The translations under genes and the position numbers were made by a program. Under the pieces are notes generated by a model, which was given only the letters and a program-made list of their open reading frames with translations, had not been told where the DNA came from and made no database searches. A stretch of DNA of 64,000 bases from contig NZ_CP037922.1 of assembly GCF_004355185.1 (NCBI RefSeq), forward strand, positions 4,664,902 through 4,728,901, written 5' to 3'. Shown here piece by piece: positions 1 to 8,378 of the stretch (position 1 is its first letter; each line of letters opens with the position of its first letter). This DNA is from Hymenobacter radiodurans (GTDB lineage: Bacteria > Bacteroidota > Bacteroidia > Cytophagales > Hymenobacteraceae).

Positions 1-565
1 CTTCACGCAGGGCTTTGTAGTTCCAGTCGCGGGAGTAGGCCGAGGCGCCGCAGATAATAAGCTTGGGCTGCTCGCGGCGAGCAGTTTCCTTTACCTTCTC
101 CCAATCGATAAGACCGGTTTCGGGCTCTACACCATAGAAGGACGGCTTATACAGCTTACCGGAGAAATTGACGGGCGAGCCGTGCGTTAAATGCCCCCCG
201 TGGCTTAGGTCGAAGCCCAGAATTTTGTCGCCGGGGTTGAGGATGGCTAGCATCACAGCAGCGTTGGCCTGAGCACCGGAGTGGGGCTGCACATTCACCC
301 ACTCTACGCCAAACAACTCCTTTGCACGGTCGATGGCCAGTTGCTCAACTTGGTCTACAATTTCGCAGCCGCCATAATAGCGCTTGCCAGGCAAACCTTC
401 GGCATATTTATTGGTGAGGATAGACCCTTGCGCCCGCATCACTTGCTCCGAGACGTAATTTTCGGAAGCAATGAGTTCAAGACCGTGGGTTTGGCGCTCT
501 TTTTCCTTACGAATAAGGTCAAACAGCACGGTATCGGGGGCGAGAGTAGTTGTGGTCGTTTCCAT
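1..565 (-). CDS. glyA: Serine hydroxymethyltransferase, N-terminal part (cut by window edge)
   Basis: Converts serine and tetrahydrofolate to glycine and 5,10-methylene-THF, using PLP, in the cytoplasm. The reverse strand reads without interruption from an ATG at 565 for about 188 residues of the roughly 420 usual in the family. Recognisable blocks are [35 protein letters not shown] and [19 protein letters not shown], all characteristic of GlyA. The PLP lysine lies further on and is outside the window. It is divergent from the sigma-like gene starting near 719. No frame damage is seen in the visible part. Confidence 0.96.
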   Translation of the reverse strand, partial: METTTTTLAPDTVLFDLIRKEKERQTHGLELIASENYVSEQVMRAQGSILTNKYAEGLPGKRYYGGCEIVDQVEQLAIDRAKELFGVEWVNVQPHSGAQANAAVMLAILNPGDKILGFDLSHGGHLTHGSPVNFSGKLYKPSFYGVEPETGLIDWEKVKETARREQPKLIICGASAYSRDWNYKALRE

Positions 566-718
566 AGCCTCAAAGGTAGGGGTGAATCATTTAGCAATAA
601 ATACACAGCTCGTGGCAATGTTCAGCAGCAGGTACCAGCAATTTACTAATAAGCTGCCGGCAAACTCGGGATACTTCTTCCGCATGTCGTTTGTTCCTCG
701 TTACTTGCCATACGCTAC

Positions 719-1258
719 GTGAGCATTTCTATGGTATCGCCCCTCGCCGAACTTCTGGCCCAGCTTCGTGTGGGCAACCAGAGATCCTTGATTACTTTCT
801 ACGAGCAGAACCGCGACCATTTTGCGCGCTGGGCGAAGTGGCACTATAAGCAGGAACCTACCACCGCTCACGCCACGTTACGAGCCGTCTTGTTGGAGTT
901 CTACGACCGCGCCACCGATGGCCGCTTGACCAAAATGCCCCCCGACCTGCGCGCTTTTATTTATGACATGGCCCGGGAGCGCCTCGATAATGCCGCTGCC
1001 GAACGGTTGCCTCAGGCCGAAGCCAATCGGCGTCAGCATTTGCTGCAAGCATTTCATGCCTTGGGCGCCGATTGTCGGCAGGTACTTTCTTACTTTTATT
1101 TTCGGGGCTATAACTTCGAAAAAGTAGCCGGCAAAATGGGCTATCCCAATGCTGTAGTGGCTCGTATTCAGAAATCTACTTATCTGCGCAAGCTGTATGA
1201 AGTAGCTCTGCAAACATCCGACGCTGACCACCAGATACTTCCGCCCACCGACACATAA
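719..1258 (+). CDS. ECF-type RNA polymerase sigma factor-like protein
   Basis: About 179 residues, the size of an ECF sigma factor. The N-terminal half (LLAQLRVGNQRSLITFYEQNRDHFARW) resembles sigma region 2. The C-terminal half (ADCRQVLSYFYFRGYNFEKVAGKMGYPNAVVARIQKS) resembles the region 4 helix-turn-helix that reads the -35 element. It is diverged: the usual 'LP..R.VF.L' wording is loose, so a degenerate sigma-like regulator is possible. The first start is GTG at 719; an ATG at 731 is an alternative. A membrane protein with an anti-sigma-like N terminus follows about 100 bp downstream, which supports a sigma/partner pair. Confidence 0.68.
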   Translation: MSISMVSPLAELLAQLRVGNQRSLITFYEQNRDHFARWAKWHYKQEPTTAHATLRAVLLEFYDRATDGRLTKMPPDLRAFIYDMARERLDNAAAERLPQAEANRRQHLLQAFHALGADCRQVLSYFYFRGYNFEKVAGKMGYPNAVVARIQKSTYLRKLYEVALQTSDADHQILPPTDT

Positions 1259-1357
1259 CCGGATGCTGGCCCTTTTCTTGTTTAGTGGCCTGCACGTCTC
1301 ATTCCTCCTACTTCTCTAGCTTCCCGCGCTGCCTTGGTTCAAAGTTCCACCTCTTCT

Positions 1358-2161
1358 ATGACGTCGTCCTTCGACTTACGCCCATATTTGGAAGATATGG
1401 AGCGCTTTGCTGACGGTCAGCTATCAGCAGCCGAGCAGGAAGCGTTTGAAGAGCGCATGCTCGAAGACCCAGAGCTACTCAAAGCGCACCAGGCTTATGA
1501 GCAGCTGACGGCCGATTTGCGCTGGGCGGCCGGACACGAGATATTGCAAGAACAGCTTCAGGCGCTGGATCAAAGCTTAGATCAACGTCAGCAAGCGCTA
1601 ACCAGAGTGCAACGTAGCCCAGCTACTACGCGCCGCCGTACCCGTCGGCGCTGGCTGCTGGCCATCATGGGCGTGATTCTGGTAGGCATTGGTACCTGGC
1701 TGATGCTGCGCCCCAGCGAAGACGATGCACCTGCTGCCTGGAGCCGCTATTATCAGCCAGATATGGGTTTGTCGGAAGACGAACCAAGCATAGCCCGTCG
1801 GCCATTGCTGGCGGAGGCCATGCACCAGTATCAGGCAGGTCGCTACCCCGATGCGCTTCGCATTTTGCAGCGCCTTTCCCCCGACCAAGTGGGCCAGGAT
1901 ACGCTCCTCTACTACAATGGCATTTTTCTGCTTCAGCAAGACCGGGCAACGGCGGCACGCTCTTACTTACGCCGCGTAAGTCAGCAGTCGAACTCTCCGC
2001 TGGCAGGCAAAGCGCTCTACCACCTTGGGATGGTGCATTGGCGCAATAAGCACCCCGTTGAGGCACGCGCTATTCTGCGGCAGGTAGCCGACGACCCCAA
2101 CAACCCATACCGGGAAGATGCCCAGCTTGTGCTGCACGACAACGTACTTCAAGACCAATAA
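1358..2161 (+). CDS. Single-pass membrane protein with TPR-like C terminus, probable partner of the upstream sigma factor
   Basis: I chose ATG 1358 (MTSSFDLRPYLEDMERF); a TTG at 1334 would add eight residues. The N-terminal 60 residues (ERFADGQLSAAEQEAFEERM) look like the cytoplasmic helix of Bacteroidota anti-sigma factors but without the zinc-binding His/Cys set. An Arg-rich stretch (RRRTRRRW) precedes one membrane helix (LLAIMGVILVGIGTWLML). The outer part has two or three TPR-like helical repeats (YQAGRYPDALRILQRL; SPLAGKALYHLGMVHW). Inferred role: it anchors or senses for the sigma-like protein just upstream. The stop codon runs into the terminator at 2160. Confidence 0.6.
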   Translation: MTSSFDLRPYLEDMERFADGQLSAAEQEAFEERMLEDPELLKAHQAYEQLTADLRWAAGHEILQEQLQALDQSLDQRQQALTRVQRSPATTRRRTRRRWLLAIMGVILVGIGTWLMLRPSEDDAPAAWSRYYQPDMGLSEDEPSIARRPLLAEAMHQYQAGRYPDALRILQRLSPDQVGQDTLLYYNGIFLLQQDRATAARSYLRRVSQQSNSPLAGKALYHLGMVHWRNKHPVEARAILRQVADDPNNPYREDAQLVLHDNVLQDQ

Positions 2162-2195
2162 AAAAGCCCCCCATACATCGTCTGGGGGCTTTTTT
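2160..2195 (+). terminator. Intrinsic terminator with GCCCCC/GGGGGC stem
   Basis: An A6-GCCCCC arm and a GGGGGC-T6 arm enclose a short loop, directly overlapping the stop codon of the preceding gene. The symmetry lets it act on both strands. It is one of many terminators here built on the same core. Confidence 0.85.
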
Positions 2196-2248
2196 GAGCA
2201 AGTAATTAACCAATAGTTCTTTCTCCGAATCTTGATCTGCGCGCCCGT

Positions 2249-2947
2249 TCAGCGGTGTGCTATTGGGTAAGGTTCTTCCTGATTAGGAATAAGCTGAAGT
2301 TGAAACGTATCTAAGTTCAACACAGCCAAGTGAGATAGCTCTGGATTGTGGCGGTAAACGCAGCCTGTATCGAGGCCGATTACTCCCTGGCGAGCCTCTA
2401 CTCGCCGCTGCACTTCGGCCGTGGGTGTCGGAACGTGACCATATAGCAAGCGCCGCCCTTGGAGCCGCGAGGCATCAAATACGAACTGCTTAATATTGAG
2501 CATCGTGTTCCAATCCTGACGCATCTGCTGGGGGGGCAAATGAAAGTCGAAGCCGGCATGGACCAATGTAAAGCCCGGAATATCCAGCTGATACGGCAAC
2601 GCATTGAGCCAGCGTAGATAATGAGTCGGAATATGAGCCGCCTCCGTCACCCCAAAGCTTTGTAGTGTCAACGCCCGGTCATCGGCCGACGCCCAAGTGA
2701 TGGAATTCCGGCCGTGGGCCGCATCGAGCAACTCCTGATCATGATTGCCGCGCAAACAATACACTTGAAAACCAGCGGCTTGCAGCTGCATCAGGTAATC
2801 AAGTACCCCGCGACTATCAGGGCCTTTGTTTACATAATCGCCCAGCACGTACAACTCATCTGTGGGCCCCAGGCGCAACTTATTTTCTACCGCGTGGCGG
2901 AAGGTGCGCAGACAGCCGTGCAAATCAGTGGTAGCGTAGCGAGCCAT
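2249..2947 (-). CDS. PPP-family metallophosphoesterase (serine/threonine phosphatase-like)
   Basis: About 232 residues. The metal-binding motifs of the PPP fold appear in order: TDLHG (usually GDxHG), GDYVNKGPDS (GDxVDRGPxS) and RGNHD, with later conserved histidines (LVHAGFDF; LLYGHVPTP). This is the pattern of bacterial PrpA/ApaH-like phosphatases, which hydrolyse phosphoproteins or dinucleotides with two metal ions; the substrate cannot be told here. I start at ATG 2947 (MARYATTDLHG), where homologous proteins begin. A longer reading to 3127 crosses a terminator and is unlikely. The replacement of the first conserved motif residue by Thr is a small oddity. Confidence 0.85.
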   Translation of the reverse strand: MARYATTDLHGCLRTFRHAVENKLRLGPTDELYVLGDYVNKGPDSRGVLDYLMQLQAAGFQVYCLRGNHDQELLDAAHGRNSITWASADDRALTLQSFGVTEAAHIPTHYLRWLNALPYQLDIPGFTLVHAGFDFHLPPQQMRQDWNTMLNIKQFVFDASRLQGRRLLYGHVPTPTAEVQRRVEARQGVIGLDTGCVYRHNPELSHLAVLNLDTFQLQLIPNQEEPYPIAHR

Positions 2948-3062
2948 TAGCGTTTTGAGAGTTACTTGATACTGTTCTTGTTTAACCTTAACCCGCAAGT
3001 CTTCCATGAAAACGGAGGTTCTGGGGGCTTTTCTGTGCTGGTCAATGCACAGTTTGTAAATC

Positions 3063-3097
3063 AAAAAGCACTTCCTCCAACGGAAGAAGTGCTTTTT
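3063..3097 (-). terminator. Intrinsic terminator after the small acidic protein gene
   Basis: A perfect palindrome, AAAAAGCACTTC with its complement, about 13 bp of stem with a loop of roughly 8 nt and a U-tract on the minus strand. It lies 30 bp past the stop at 3128 and before the phosphatase start. Confidence 0.8.
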
Positions 3098-3127
3098 AGA
3101 TACCTCAGGCAAATACCTGTTTATCAT

Positions 3128-3364
3128 CTAGCTATAAGCTGGCTTATCCAAATTGGGCTTATCGTAGTTGCGGTTGGGATTGTTGGTCATGTGAGGCGGA
3201 ATATCAGCTTCGCCGTCGTTGGTGTATTCATCGGCTAAGCGTTGCGTCAACTCGTCTTCGTTGAGCGGTGTGCTGTTTGGGTCGCCTTTGGCTTTGCCGC
3301 CGGTAGCCGGATTGCCTTTATTTTCTTTGGACTGCTGGTTGGTATTATTGCTTTTGTACGGCAT
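3128..3364 (-). CDS. Small hydrophilic protein of unknown function
   Basis: A 78-residue, highly polar protein rich in Asn, Lys, Asp and Pro (start MPYKSNNTNQQSKENKGNPA), with no signal peptide or membrane segment. A short helix-forming stretch (NEDELTQRLADEY) sits in the middle; the rest looks disordered. Its own terminator and start make it credible as a gene. It is followed upstream on the same strand by a second low-complexity gene (3408-3944), and the two could be co-expressed stress or desiccation-type proteins. That role is a guess from composition only. Confidence 0.6.
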   Translation of the reverse strand: MPYKSNNTNQQSKENKGNPATGGKAKGDPNSTPLNEDELTQRLADEYTNDGEADIPPHMTNNPNRNYDKPNLDKPAYS

Positions 3365-3407
3365 GATTTCAACAGGTTAAAGTGGTGAAATACTGGAACT
3401 ACAAGCG

Positions 3408-3944
3408 TTATTCGCCCCGCAGAATACCCGATTCTTGGGCATTAGGGTCGTTCAAATCAGCGTTGGTTTCGGGAGTGGCGCGGCCAGCGGGGCTGTCTTG
3501 CACCGTCGACACATCGTGGTCGTCTTTGGTCAATGTGTTGCGGATGCCATCCACGTCGCTTTCACCGGCACCATGCAGGGTGCGCTGGGCTTTAGTGGCG
3601 TTGGCTTCCGAGGCAGAACGTGGCCGCCGAACGGTATCAGCGCTGGGCAGGTCAGAGTCAGGCATATCTTGGTCGGCTCCTTCATCGGCGCCCTCGCCTA
3701 CGGTCAACATATTATCGGCGGGATGGCCTACTTTATCCGCATCTTCGTTCACAGAAATAGAGGTATTACCGCTGCCGCTGTCCGTGCCAAAGCCTTCTTT
3801 GCCATCACGGTTGCCAAAACCGCCACGGGCAGCTTCATTTTTGGGCGGATCAGCATCGGGGATGATATGACCGGCGGCTAATTCCTGATCAGTAGTGTCG
3901 TCGTTGATGACGCGGACGGGACGATTATTAGGATCAATGGCCAT
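3408..3944 (-). CDS. Acidic, disordered low-complexity protein
   Basis: A 178-residue protein, strongly acidic and rich in Asp, Gly, Ala, Thr and Asn, with no predicted helix of length and no signal peptide (start MAIDPNNRPVRVINDDTT). Stretches such as GEGADEGADQDMPDSD give very low complexity. I recognise no domain. It sits 40 bp upstream of the small hydrophilic gene on the same strand. The composition is reminiscent of hydrophilin-like proteins, but nothing in the sequence proves that. Confidence 0.55.
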   Translation of the reverse strand: MAIDPNNRPVRVINDDTTDQELAAGHIIPDADPPKNEAARGGFGNRDGKEGFGTDSGSGNTSISVNEDADKVGHPADNMLTVGEGADEGADQDMPDSDLPSADTVRRPRSASEANATKAQRTLHGAGESDVDGIRNTLTKDDHDVSTVQDSPAGRATPETNADLNDPNAQESGILRGE

Positions 3945-4103
3945 AGAAAGCGTCGTTTAAAGTCGTGGGTGGATTACCTTGAAGTGTACTATGGTTTGCG
4001 AAATTTGGTTTAAGTTGAACAGAAACACCGTGGCGTACAGCGAGTAAAAAGCGTTCGGGCCGAGCGCTTTATTGTCGATCATTCTTACCAAAAAAAGCCC
4101 CCC

Positions 4104-4352
4104 ATGTGGACCGAACACGATAACGCCCTCACCCGCACCTTCCGCTTCCCCGATTTCAAGGTGGCCTTCGCTTTCATGACCGCCGTGGCCGCCGAAGCGG
4201 AGCGCCAGAATCATCATCCGTGGTGGTCCAATGTGTACGATACCGTTGAGTTTCGACTCTACACCCACGATGCGGGCAATACCGTCACCAAACGCGACCA
4301 CCGCTTGGCCGAAGCCATTGATCGGCTAGCCGCTGAGCACGGCGCTAGTTAA
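4104..4352 (+). CDS. phhB: 4a-hydroxytetrahydrobiopterin dehydratase (pterin carbinolamine dehydratase)
   Basis: An 82-residue protein, shorter than the usual 95-110 but covering the catalytic core. It dehydrates 4a-hydroxytetrahydrobiopterin to quinonoid dihydrobiopterin, the recycling step after aromatic amino acid hydroxylation. The active-site signature is present: AERQNHHPWWSNVYDTVEFRLYTHD, with the paired histidines, the PxW and the later His, and the C-terminal TKRDHRLAEAID helix. The ATG directly follows an A7-GCCCCCC block with no spacing, so there is no Shine-Dalgarno. No phenylalanine hydroxylase is nearby. Confidence 0.9.
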   Translation: MWTEHDNALTRTFRFPDFKVAFAFMTAVAAEAERQNHHPWWSNVYDTVEFRLYTHDAGNTVTKRDHRLAEAIDRLAAEHGAS

Positions 4353-4405
4353 GTAGCTGTTTATTGAGCTTGCAATTTCCTGTTTAGCACATCCTCGCAT
4401 CGGCC

Positions 4406-4413
4406 TACCTTTG
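4406..4413 (+). promoter_or_regulatory. Bacteroidota -7 promoter box before rsmI
   Basis: TACCTTTG matches the TAnnTTTG -7 consensus exactly and lies 7 nt before the rsmI ATG, implying a very short 5' leader. A clear -33 TTTG at ideal spacing is not obvious. Confidence 0.55.
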
Positions 4414-4420
4414 TGCAACT

Positions 4421-5118
4421 ATGCCCGACGAATCTCCTACGACCACTGTTCTATACCTCGTGCCCACTCCCATCGGCAACCTGGAGGATATCACCCTGCG
4501 GGCCATTCGCATTTTGGGCGAGGTAGACACAGTGCTGGCCGAAGATACCCGCAACAGCGGCCGCCTAATGCAGCATCTGGGTTTGAAAAAGCCCTTGCTT
4601 AGCTATCATTTGCATAATGAGCACCAAACCGTAGCCCGCCTGATCGAGCGCCTAGAAAAAGGCGAACGGATGGCGCTGGTATCGGATGCGGGCACGCCGG
4701 GCATTTCTGATCCGGGCTTTTTGCTGGTGCGCGAGTGCCTGAGTCGGGGCCTGAAAGTAGAATGCTTGCCGGGGCTACTGCCTTTGTGCCGGCATTGCTT
4801 AAGTCGGGGTTTGGGGCTGAGCGGTTTGTGTTTGAAGGGTTTTTGCCCGTGAAGAAAGGCCGCCAGACCCGCCTGCGGGAACTGGCCACCGAAACCCGCA
4901 CGTTGATATTTTACGAATCCCCGCACCGCATTGTGAAGACGCTGGAGCAGTTGGCCGAAGTATTTGGGCCTGAGCGGCAGGCGTCGGTGAGCCGGGAATT
5001 AACCAAGTTATTTGAGGAAACCGTAAACGGCACGCTGCCCGAGCTGGCTGCCAACTTTGCGGGCCGTTCATCCATTAAAGGAGAAATCGTTGTTGTCGTT
5101 CAAGGAAGTAAAGACTAG
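4421..5118 (+). CDS. rsmI: 16S rRNA (cytidine1402-2'-O)-methyltransferase, with one frame break
   Basis: RsmI methylates the ribose of C1402 in 16S rRNA using SAM. The N-terminal part has LYLVPTPIGNLEDITLRA and AEDTRNSGRL, then VSDAGTPGISDPG, all family hallmarks. The frame breaks in the region 4750-4760: reading one extra G in the run after CCG restores VECLPGATAFVPALLKSGFG and continues through GFLPVKKGRQTRLRELA, FYESPHRI and SRELTKLFEE to the stop at 5118. With the break repaired the protein is about 232 residues, the normal length. It overlaps the start of lnt. I treat the break as a probable missing base in the consensus. Confidence 0.92.
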
Positions 5119-6802
5119 CCCAGCCGTTGCCGCGGCTCCGCGTCCTAGATCGGGATGGGCTTACTGGCAACCCTCGCTGTTGGCGCTGCTTAGTGCTGGG
5201 CTGTTGTGGGCCGGCTGGCCCGTGCACCCGGCTGCTATGGCTTTGCTACTGCTGGTGGGATGGGTACCGTATTTGCGGATGGAGCAATTGCTTACGCGAC
5301 GCGGAGCCAGTGGCTGGAAGGTATTTCGCTATACCTATCTGACCTTGGTGCTTTGGAATGCTTTCACCACGTGGTGGGTGAGCTACAGCACCTTGGGCGG
5401 CGGAATTGCGGCCGTCGTGCTCAATGCGTTGCTGATGTGCCTGCCTACCATGGCGTTCTACCACACCAAAAAACTAGCTGGTCCTACGCTGGGCTACCTT
5501 TCACTGCCTATTTACTGGATAGCCTTCGAGCAGCTGCATTTGCACTGGGACCTCACGTGGCCCTGGCTTACGCTCGGCAACGGTTTTGCGCAGGCGAATA
5601 GCTGGGTGCAGTGGTACGAATACACCGGCTTTCTGGGCGGCTCCGTCTGGATTTGGGTGGTAAATATTCTGGCGTTTATGTCCCTGCAACAATACGCGGC
5701 GGCTAGTCGGCCGGGGGCGCCAGAGTTGAGCCGCGTACAGGTGCAGCGCCTGATCTTGGTTCCGTTGCTGGCTGCTTTGCTGCCCATCGGGATTTCTAAA
5801 CTTATTGGCTACAACTACCAAGAAAAAGGCCCCCCAGTTGAGGTTTTGGTAATTCAACCCAACATCGACCCCTATCAGGAGAAGTTTCAGGGGGCCGAGA
5901 ACTTTATTCCTATTGAGGCGCAGGTTACTCGGCTGATTAATCTTACCACTGAAAACCTGACGCCCAAAACGCGCCTCGTGCTCTGGCCCGAAACCTCGCT
6001 GGATCAGGCACAGTGGGAAACGCAGTTTGATGCGAATCCGAATACCCAGCGCGTGCGGGCTATGCTGGCTCAGCATCCCAATCTGGAGCTTATCACGGGC
6101 ATCACTAGCCTAGTGGCATATCCAAGCAAGGAAAAGGCCAGCGTCACCGCCCGTTACCGCGATGATGCTGGGTATTTTGATGTATTTAATACGGCGGCTT
6201 TTCTGCCAAATGCTAGCACCCCGGCTACTTTTTATCACAAATCCCGCCTTGTGCCGGGCGTGGAGAAAGTGCCGCCGCTTCTTACTAAACTCATTGCCAA
6301 CATCGACTTGGGTGGCACGGTGGGCAGCTACGGTAGCCAAGAGGAGCGCACCGTATTCCGCTCTCCTACCGACTCCGCGTTGCGGGTGGGCCCGCTGATT
6401 TGCTACGAATCAGTGTACGGCGACTTTGTGGCTGAATACGTCAAGAATGGAGCAAGCCTGCTGGGCATCATCACGAATGACGGTTGGTGGAGCGACTCGC
6501 CCGGCCACGAGCAGCATTTGCAATACGCCACCCTGCGCGCCATTGAAACCCGGCGGGCCATTGCGCGCTCGGCCAATACAGGCATTTCGGCTTTTATTAA
6601 TCAGAAAGGTGAAGTCACGACCCAAACTGATTGGTGGGTGCCTGCGGCCAGCCGGGCCACTGTTCAACTCAACTCCGAACTCACTTTTTACGTGCGCCAC
6701 GGCGAGCTGATTGGGCCCACGATGCAAGTGCTGGCAGGATTACTGATAGCACTGACTGTAGGTAAAGCAATAATGAGGCGACGGATTATTACAGCCGCTT
6801 AA
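5090..6802 (+). CDS. lnt: Apolipoprotein N-acyltransferase
   Basis: Adds the third acyl chain to the N-terminal cysteine of lipoproteins at the inner membrane, fitting the many lipoproteins in this window. About 570 residues. Several membrane helices fill the first 200 residues, followed by a nitrilase-fold domain (VLVIQPNIDPYQEKF). The catalytic triad is visible: Glu near residue 301 (LWPETSLD), Lys near 384 (FYHKSRLVPGVEKVP) and Cys near 438 (PLICYESVYGDFV). I choose TTG 5090 because an AAAGGAG lies 6 nt before it, a rare good Shine-Dalgarno here; TTG 5057 would add 11 residues. It overlaps the end of rsmI by 29 nt. Confidence 0.93.
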   Translation: MLSFKEVKTSPAVAAAPRPRSGWAYWQPSLLALLSAGLLWAGWPVHPAAMALLLLVGWVPYLRMEQLLTRRGASGWKVFRYTYLTLVLWNAFTTWWVSYSTLGGGIAAVVLNALLMCLPTMAFYHTKKLAGPTLGYLSLPIYWIAFEQLHLHWDLTWPWLTLGNGFAQANSWVQWYEYTGFLGGSVWIWVVNILAFMSLQQYAAASRPGAPELSRVQVQRLILVPLLAALLPIGISKLIGYNYQEKGPPVEVLVIQPNIDPYQEKFQGAENFIPIEAQVTRLINLTTENLTPKTRLVLWPETSLDQAQWETQFDANPNTQRVRAMLAQHPNLELITGITSLVAYPSKEKASVTARYRDDAGYFDVFNTAAFLPNASTPATFYHKSRLVPGVEKVPPLLTKLIANIDLGGTVGSYGSQEERTVFRSPTDSALRVGPLICYESVYGDFVAEYVKNGASLLGIITNDGWWSDSPGHEQHLQYATLRAIETRRAIARSANTGISAFINQKGEVTTQTDWWVPAASRATVQLNSELTFYVRHGELIGPTMQVLAGLLIALTVGKAIMRRRIITAA

Positions 6803-6803
6803 C

Positions 6804-7148
6804 ATGAGAATGATTGCAGTTGTCCGTAAGCCCGTTTCAGACACAAAGCGTATTATGATTTATGATACAGGTAACGGTGTTTATCTGTTTGGTTATAATA
6901 CCCTGAATGATGCTGGTGCCTGCTGGGATCAATGGCACGAAAATATCCAAGAAGCTATAGCAGCTGCACTAGAGGAGTATGGTACCCTTCCGGCTGACTG
7001 GGAAGTTATATCAGATCCTCTAGATAACTGCCAACATGACTGGATTGCGCCTATTCGCGTAAAAGGCCGTCTTGAGAATAACCCAGAATGGGGTCACCTC
7101 GAGAAACTGGTTAATGGTCAGTGGGTTCCTTTCGGGCTAGCGCTATAA
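6804..7148 (+). CDS. Hypothetical protein with atypical composition
   Basis: A 114-residue soluble protein, start MRMIAVVRKPVSDTKRI; ATG 6810 is an alternative. It begins one base after the lnt stop. It is richer in aromatic and acidic residues (VYLFGYNTLNDAGACWDQW; LEEYGTLPADWEVISDPLDNC). I do not recognise the family. The DNA is clearly more AT-rich than its neighbours and uses AT-ending codons, which suggests recent acquisition or weak selection. No signal peptide or membrane segment. Confidence 0.6.
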   Translation: MRMIAVVRKPVSDTKRIMIYDTGNGVYLFGYNTLNDAGACWDQWHENIQEAIAAALEEYGTLPADWEVISDPLDNCQHDWIAPIRVKGRLENNPEWGHLEKLVNGQWVPFGLAL

Positions 7149-7210
7149 CTGACCACATAGATTTTCTCTATTATTTAGTCTGATGTAAAGTTCAGACAAC
7201 AACTCACTCT

Positions 7211-8005
7211 ATGGATTTCAACGCAATAAGCCTTCAGGTAGCGGAGATAGCGCGCCGGGCCGGGCAGTTTATTCGCCAGGAGGCAGCTAGCTTCGACCTA
7301 GCTACCGTGGAGCACAAGGGCTTGCATGATATGGTTTCGTACGTCGATCAGCAGAGCGAGAAGCAGTTGGTAGACGAACTGCATGCGCTGCTCCCAGAAG
7401 CTGGTTTTATTACGGAAGAAGGCACCGCTGCCAAAGCCCGCACCGAGGAATACAATTGGATTATCGATCCCCTCGATGGCACTACCAACTTCATACACGG
7501 ACAACCCGCGTATTGCGTAAGCATAGCCCTGATGCACCGCGACGAGCTAGTGGTAGGTGTAGTGTATGAAATCAACCAGGATGAGTGCTTCCGAGCAGCA
7601 CTGGGCGGCGGTGCTTTCTGCAACGAAAAGCCGATTCGCGTATCAGCCGCGGCCAATTTGCACGAGTCGCTGTTGGCCACGGGCTTTCCTTACTACAAGT
7701 TCGACCGGCTCGATGCGTACCTAAAAATCATGGGCGAATTCATGCAGTCAACGCACGGTATTCGGCGCGTGGGCTCAGCGGCGCTAGACCTCGCCTACGT
7801 TGCGGCCGGTCGCTTTGATGGCTATTTTGAGTTCAATATCAACTCCTACGACGTAGCGGCGGGCGTACTACTGGTGCGCGAGGCCGGTGGTCACGTGACG
7901 CAATTTCTCACTAATGGCGACCCCATATTTGGCCGGGAGGTGTTAGCTACGAACGGTCAGATACACCGGCAGATGCAGCAAACCATTGGTGATTACTGGA
8001 AGTAG
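7211..8005 (+). CDS. Inositol monophosphatase family protein (SuhB-like)
   Basis: A 264-residue Mg-dependent, Li-sensitive phosphatase fold. The metal-binding motifs are all present: GFITEEGT, WIIDPLDGTTNFIHG (the signature) and INSYDVAAGVLLVREAGGHVT near the C terminus. The family hydrolyses myo-inositol-1-phosphate and related sugar or nucleotide phosphates (for example PAP or glycerol-phosphate); the exact substrate is not fixed by sequence. Length is typical and there is no frame problem. Confidence 0.92.
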   Translation: MDFNAISLQVAEIARRAGQFIRQEAASFDLATVEHKGLHDMVSYVDQQSEKQLVDELHALLPEAGFITEEGTAAKARTEEYNWIIDPLDGTTNFIHGQPAYCVSIALMHRDELVVGVVYEINQDECFRAALGGGAFCNEKPIRVSAAANLHESLLATGFPYYKFDRLDAYLKIMGEFMQSTHGIRRVGSAALDLAYVAAGRFDGYFEFNINSYDVAAGVLLVREAGGHVTQFLTNGDPIFGREVLATNGQIHRQMQQTIGDYWK

Positions 8006-8039
8006 TAAGCGCCAGCGCCAAACTTTTTTTCTGATTGCG

Positions 8040-8047
8040 TAGTTTTG
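8040..8047 (+). promoter_or_regulatory. Bacteroidota -7 promoter box
   Basis: TAGTTTTG is a perfect TAnnTTTG -7 element and lies 8 nt before the ATG at 8056. Confidence 0.55.
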
Positions 8048-8055
8048 TGGGCGTT

Positions 8056-8262
8056 ATGCTATTCCAATATTTCCTGATCGGCGTTTTGTTTCTGGCGGCC
8101 ACTTTCTATGTGGGCCGGATATTCTGGGGGGCTTTTTTCTCCCCTAGCACCACTGGCTGCGCCAAGGGCTGCGGCGGTGCTTGCGGTACCATCGATGTCG
8201 ACCGGCTGCAACGCACTATTGAAGCGGCAGCGCAGAAAGCTGGACCGTTACCAAGTAAATAA
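8056..8262 (+). CDS. Small Cys-rich membrane protein (FeoB-associated type)
   Basis: A 68-residue protein starting MLFQYFLIGVLFLAATFYVGR, one membrane helix, then a short cysteine cluster (TGCAKGCGGACG) and an amphipathic tail. The layout matches FeoB-associated Cys-rich membrane proteins, which are small partners in iron handling, but no feo gene is seen nearby, so the role is inferred from form only. ATG 8056 is preferred over the upstream reading at 8035 because of the promoter box. A strong terminator follows at 8293. Confidence 0.65.
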   Translation: MLFQYFLIGVLFLAATFYVGRIFWGAFFSPSTTGCAKGCGGACGTIDVDRLQRTIEAAAQKAGPLPSK

Positions 8263-8292
8263 CATTCACTATTGTCGATTCAGACAACCTCG

Positions 8293-8332
8293 CCCCGTGC
8301 CGACTGCGTATAGTCGGCACGGGGTTCTTTTT
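8293..8332 (+). terminator. Strong intrinsic terminator
   Basis: CCCCGTGCCGACT pairs perfectly with AGTCGGCACGGGG across a short loop and is followed by a T-rich run. It is one of the few terminators here not built on the GCCCCC core. Confidence 0.9.
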
Positions 8333-8378
8333 GTTCCCTATTCTGCCGAACCGTTCCACTCCCAAACGCCCCCTGATC

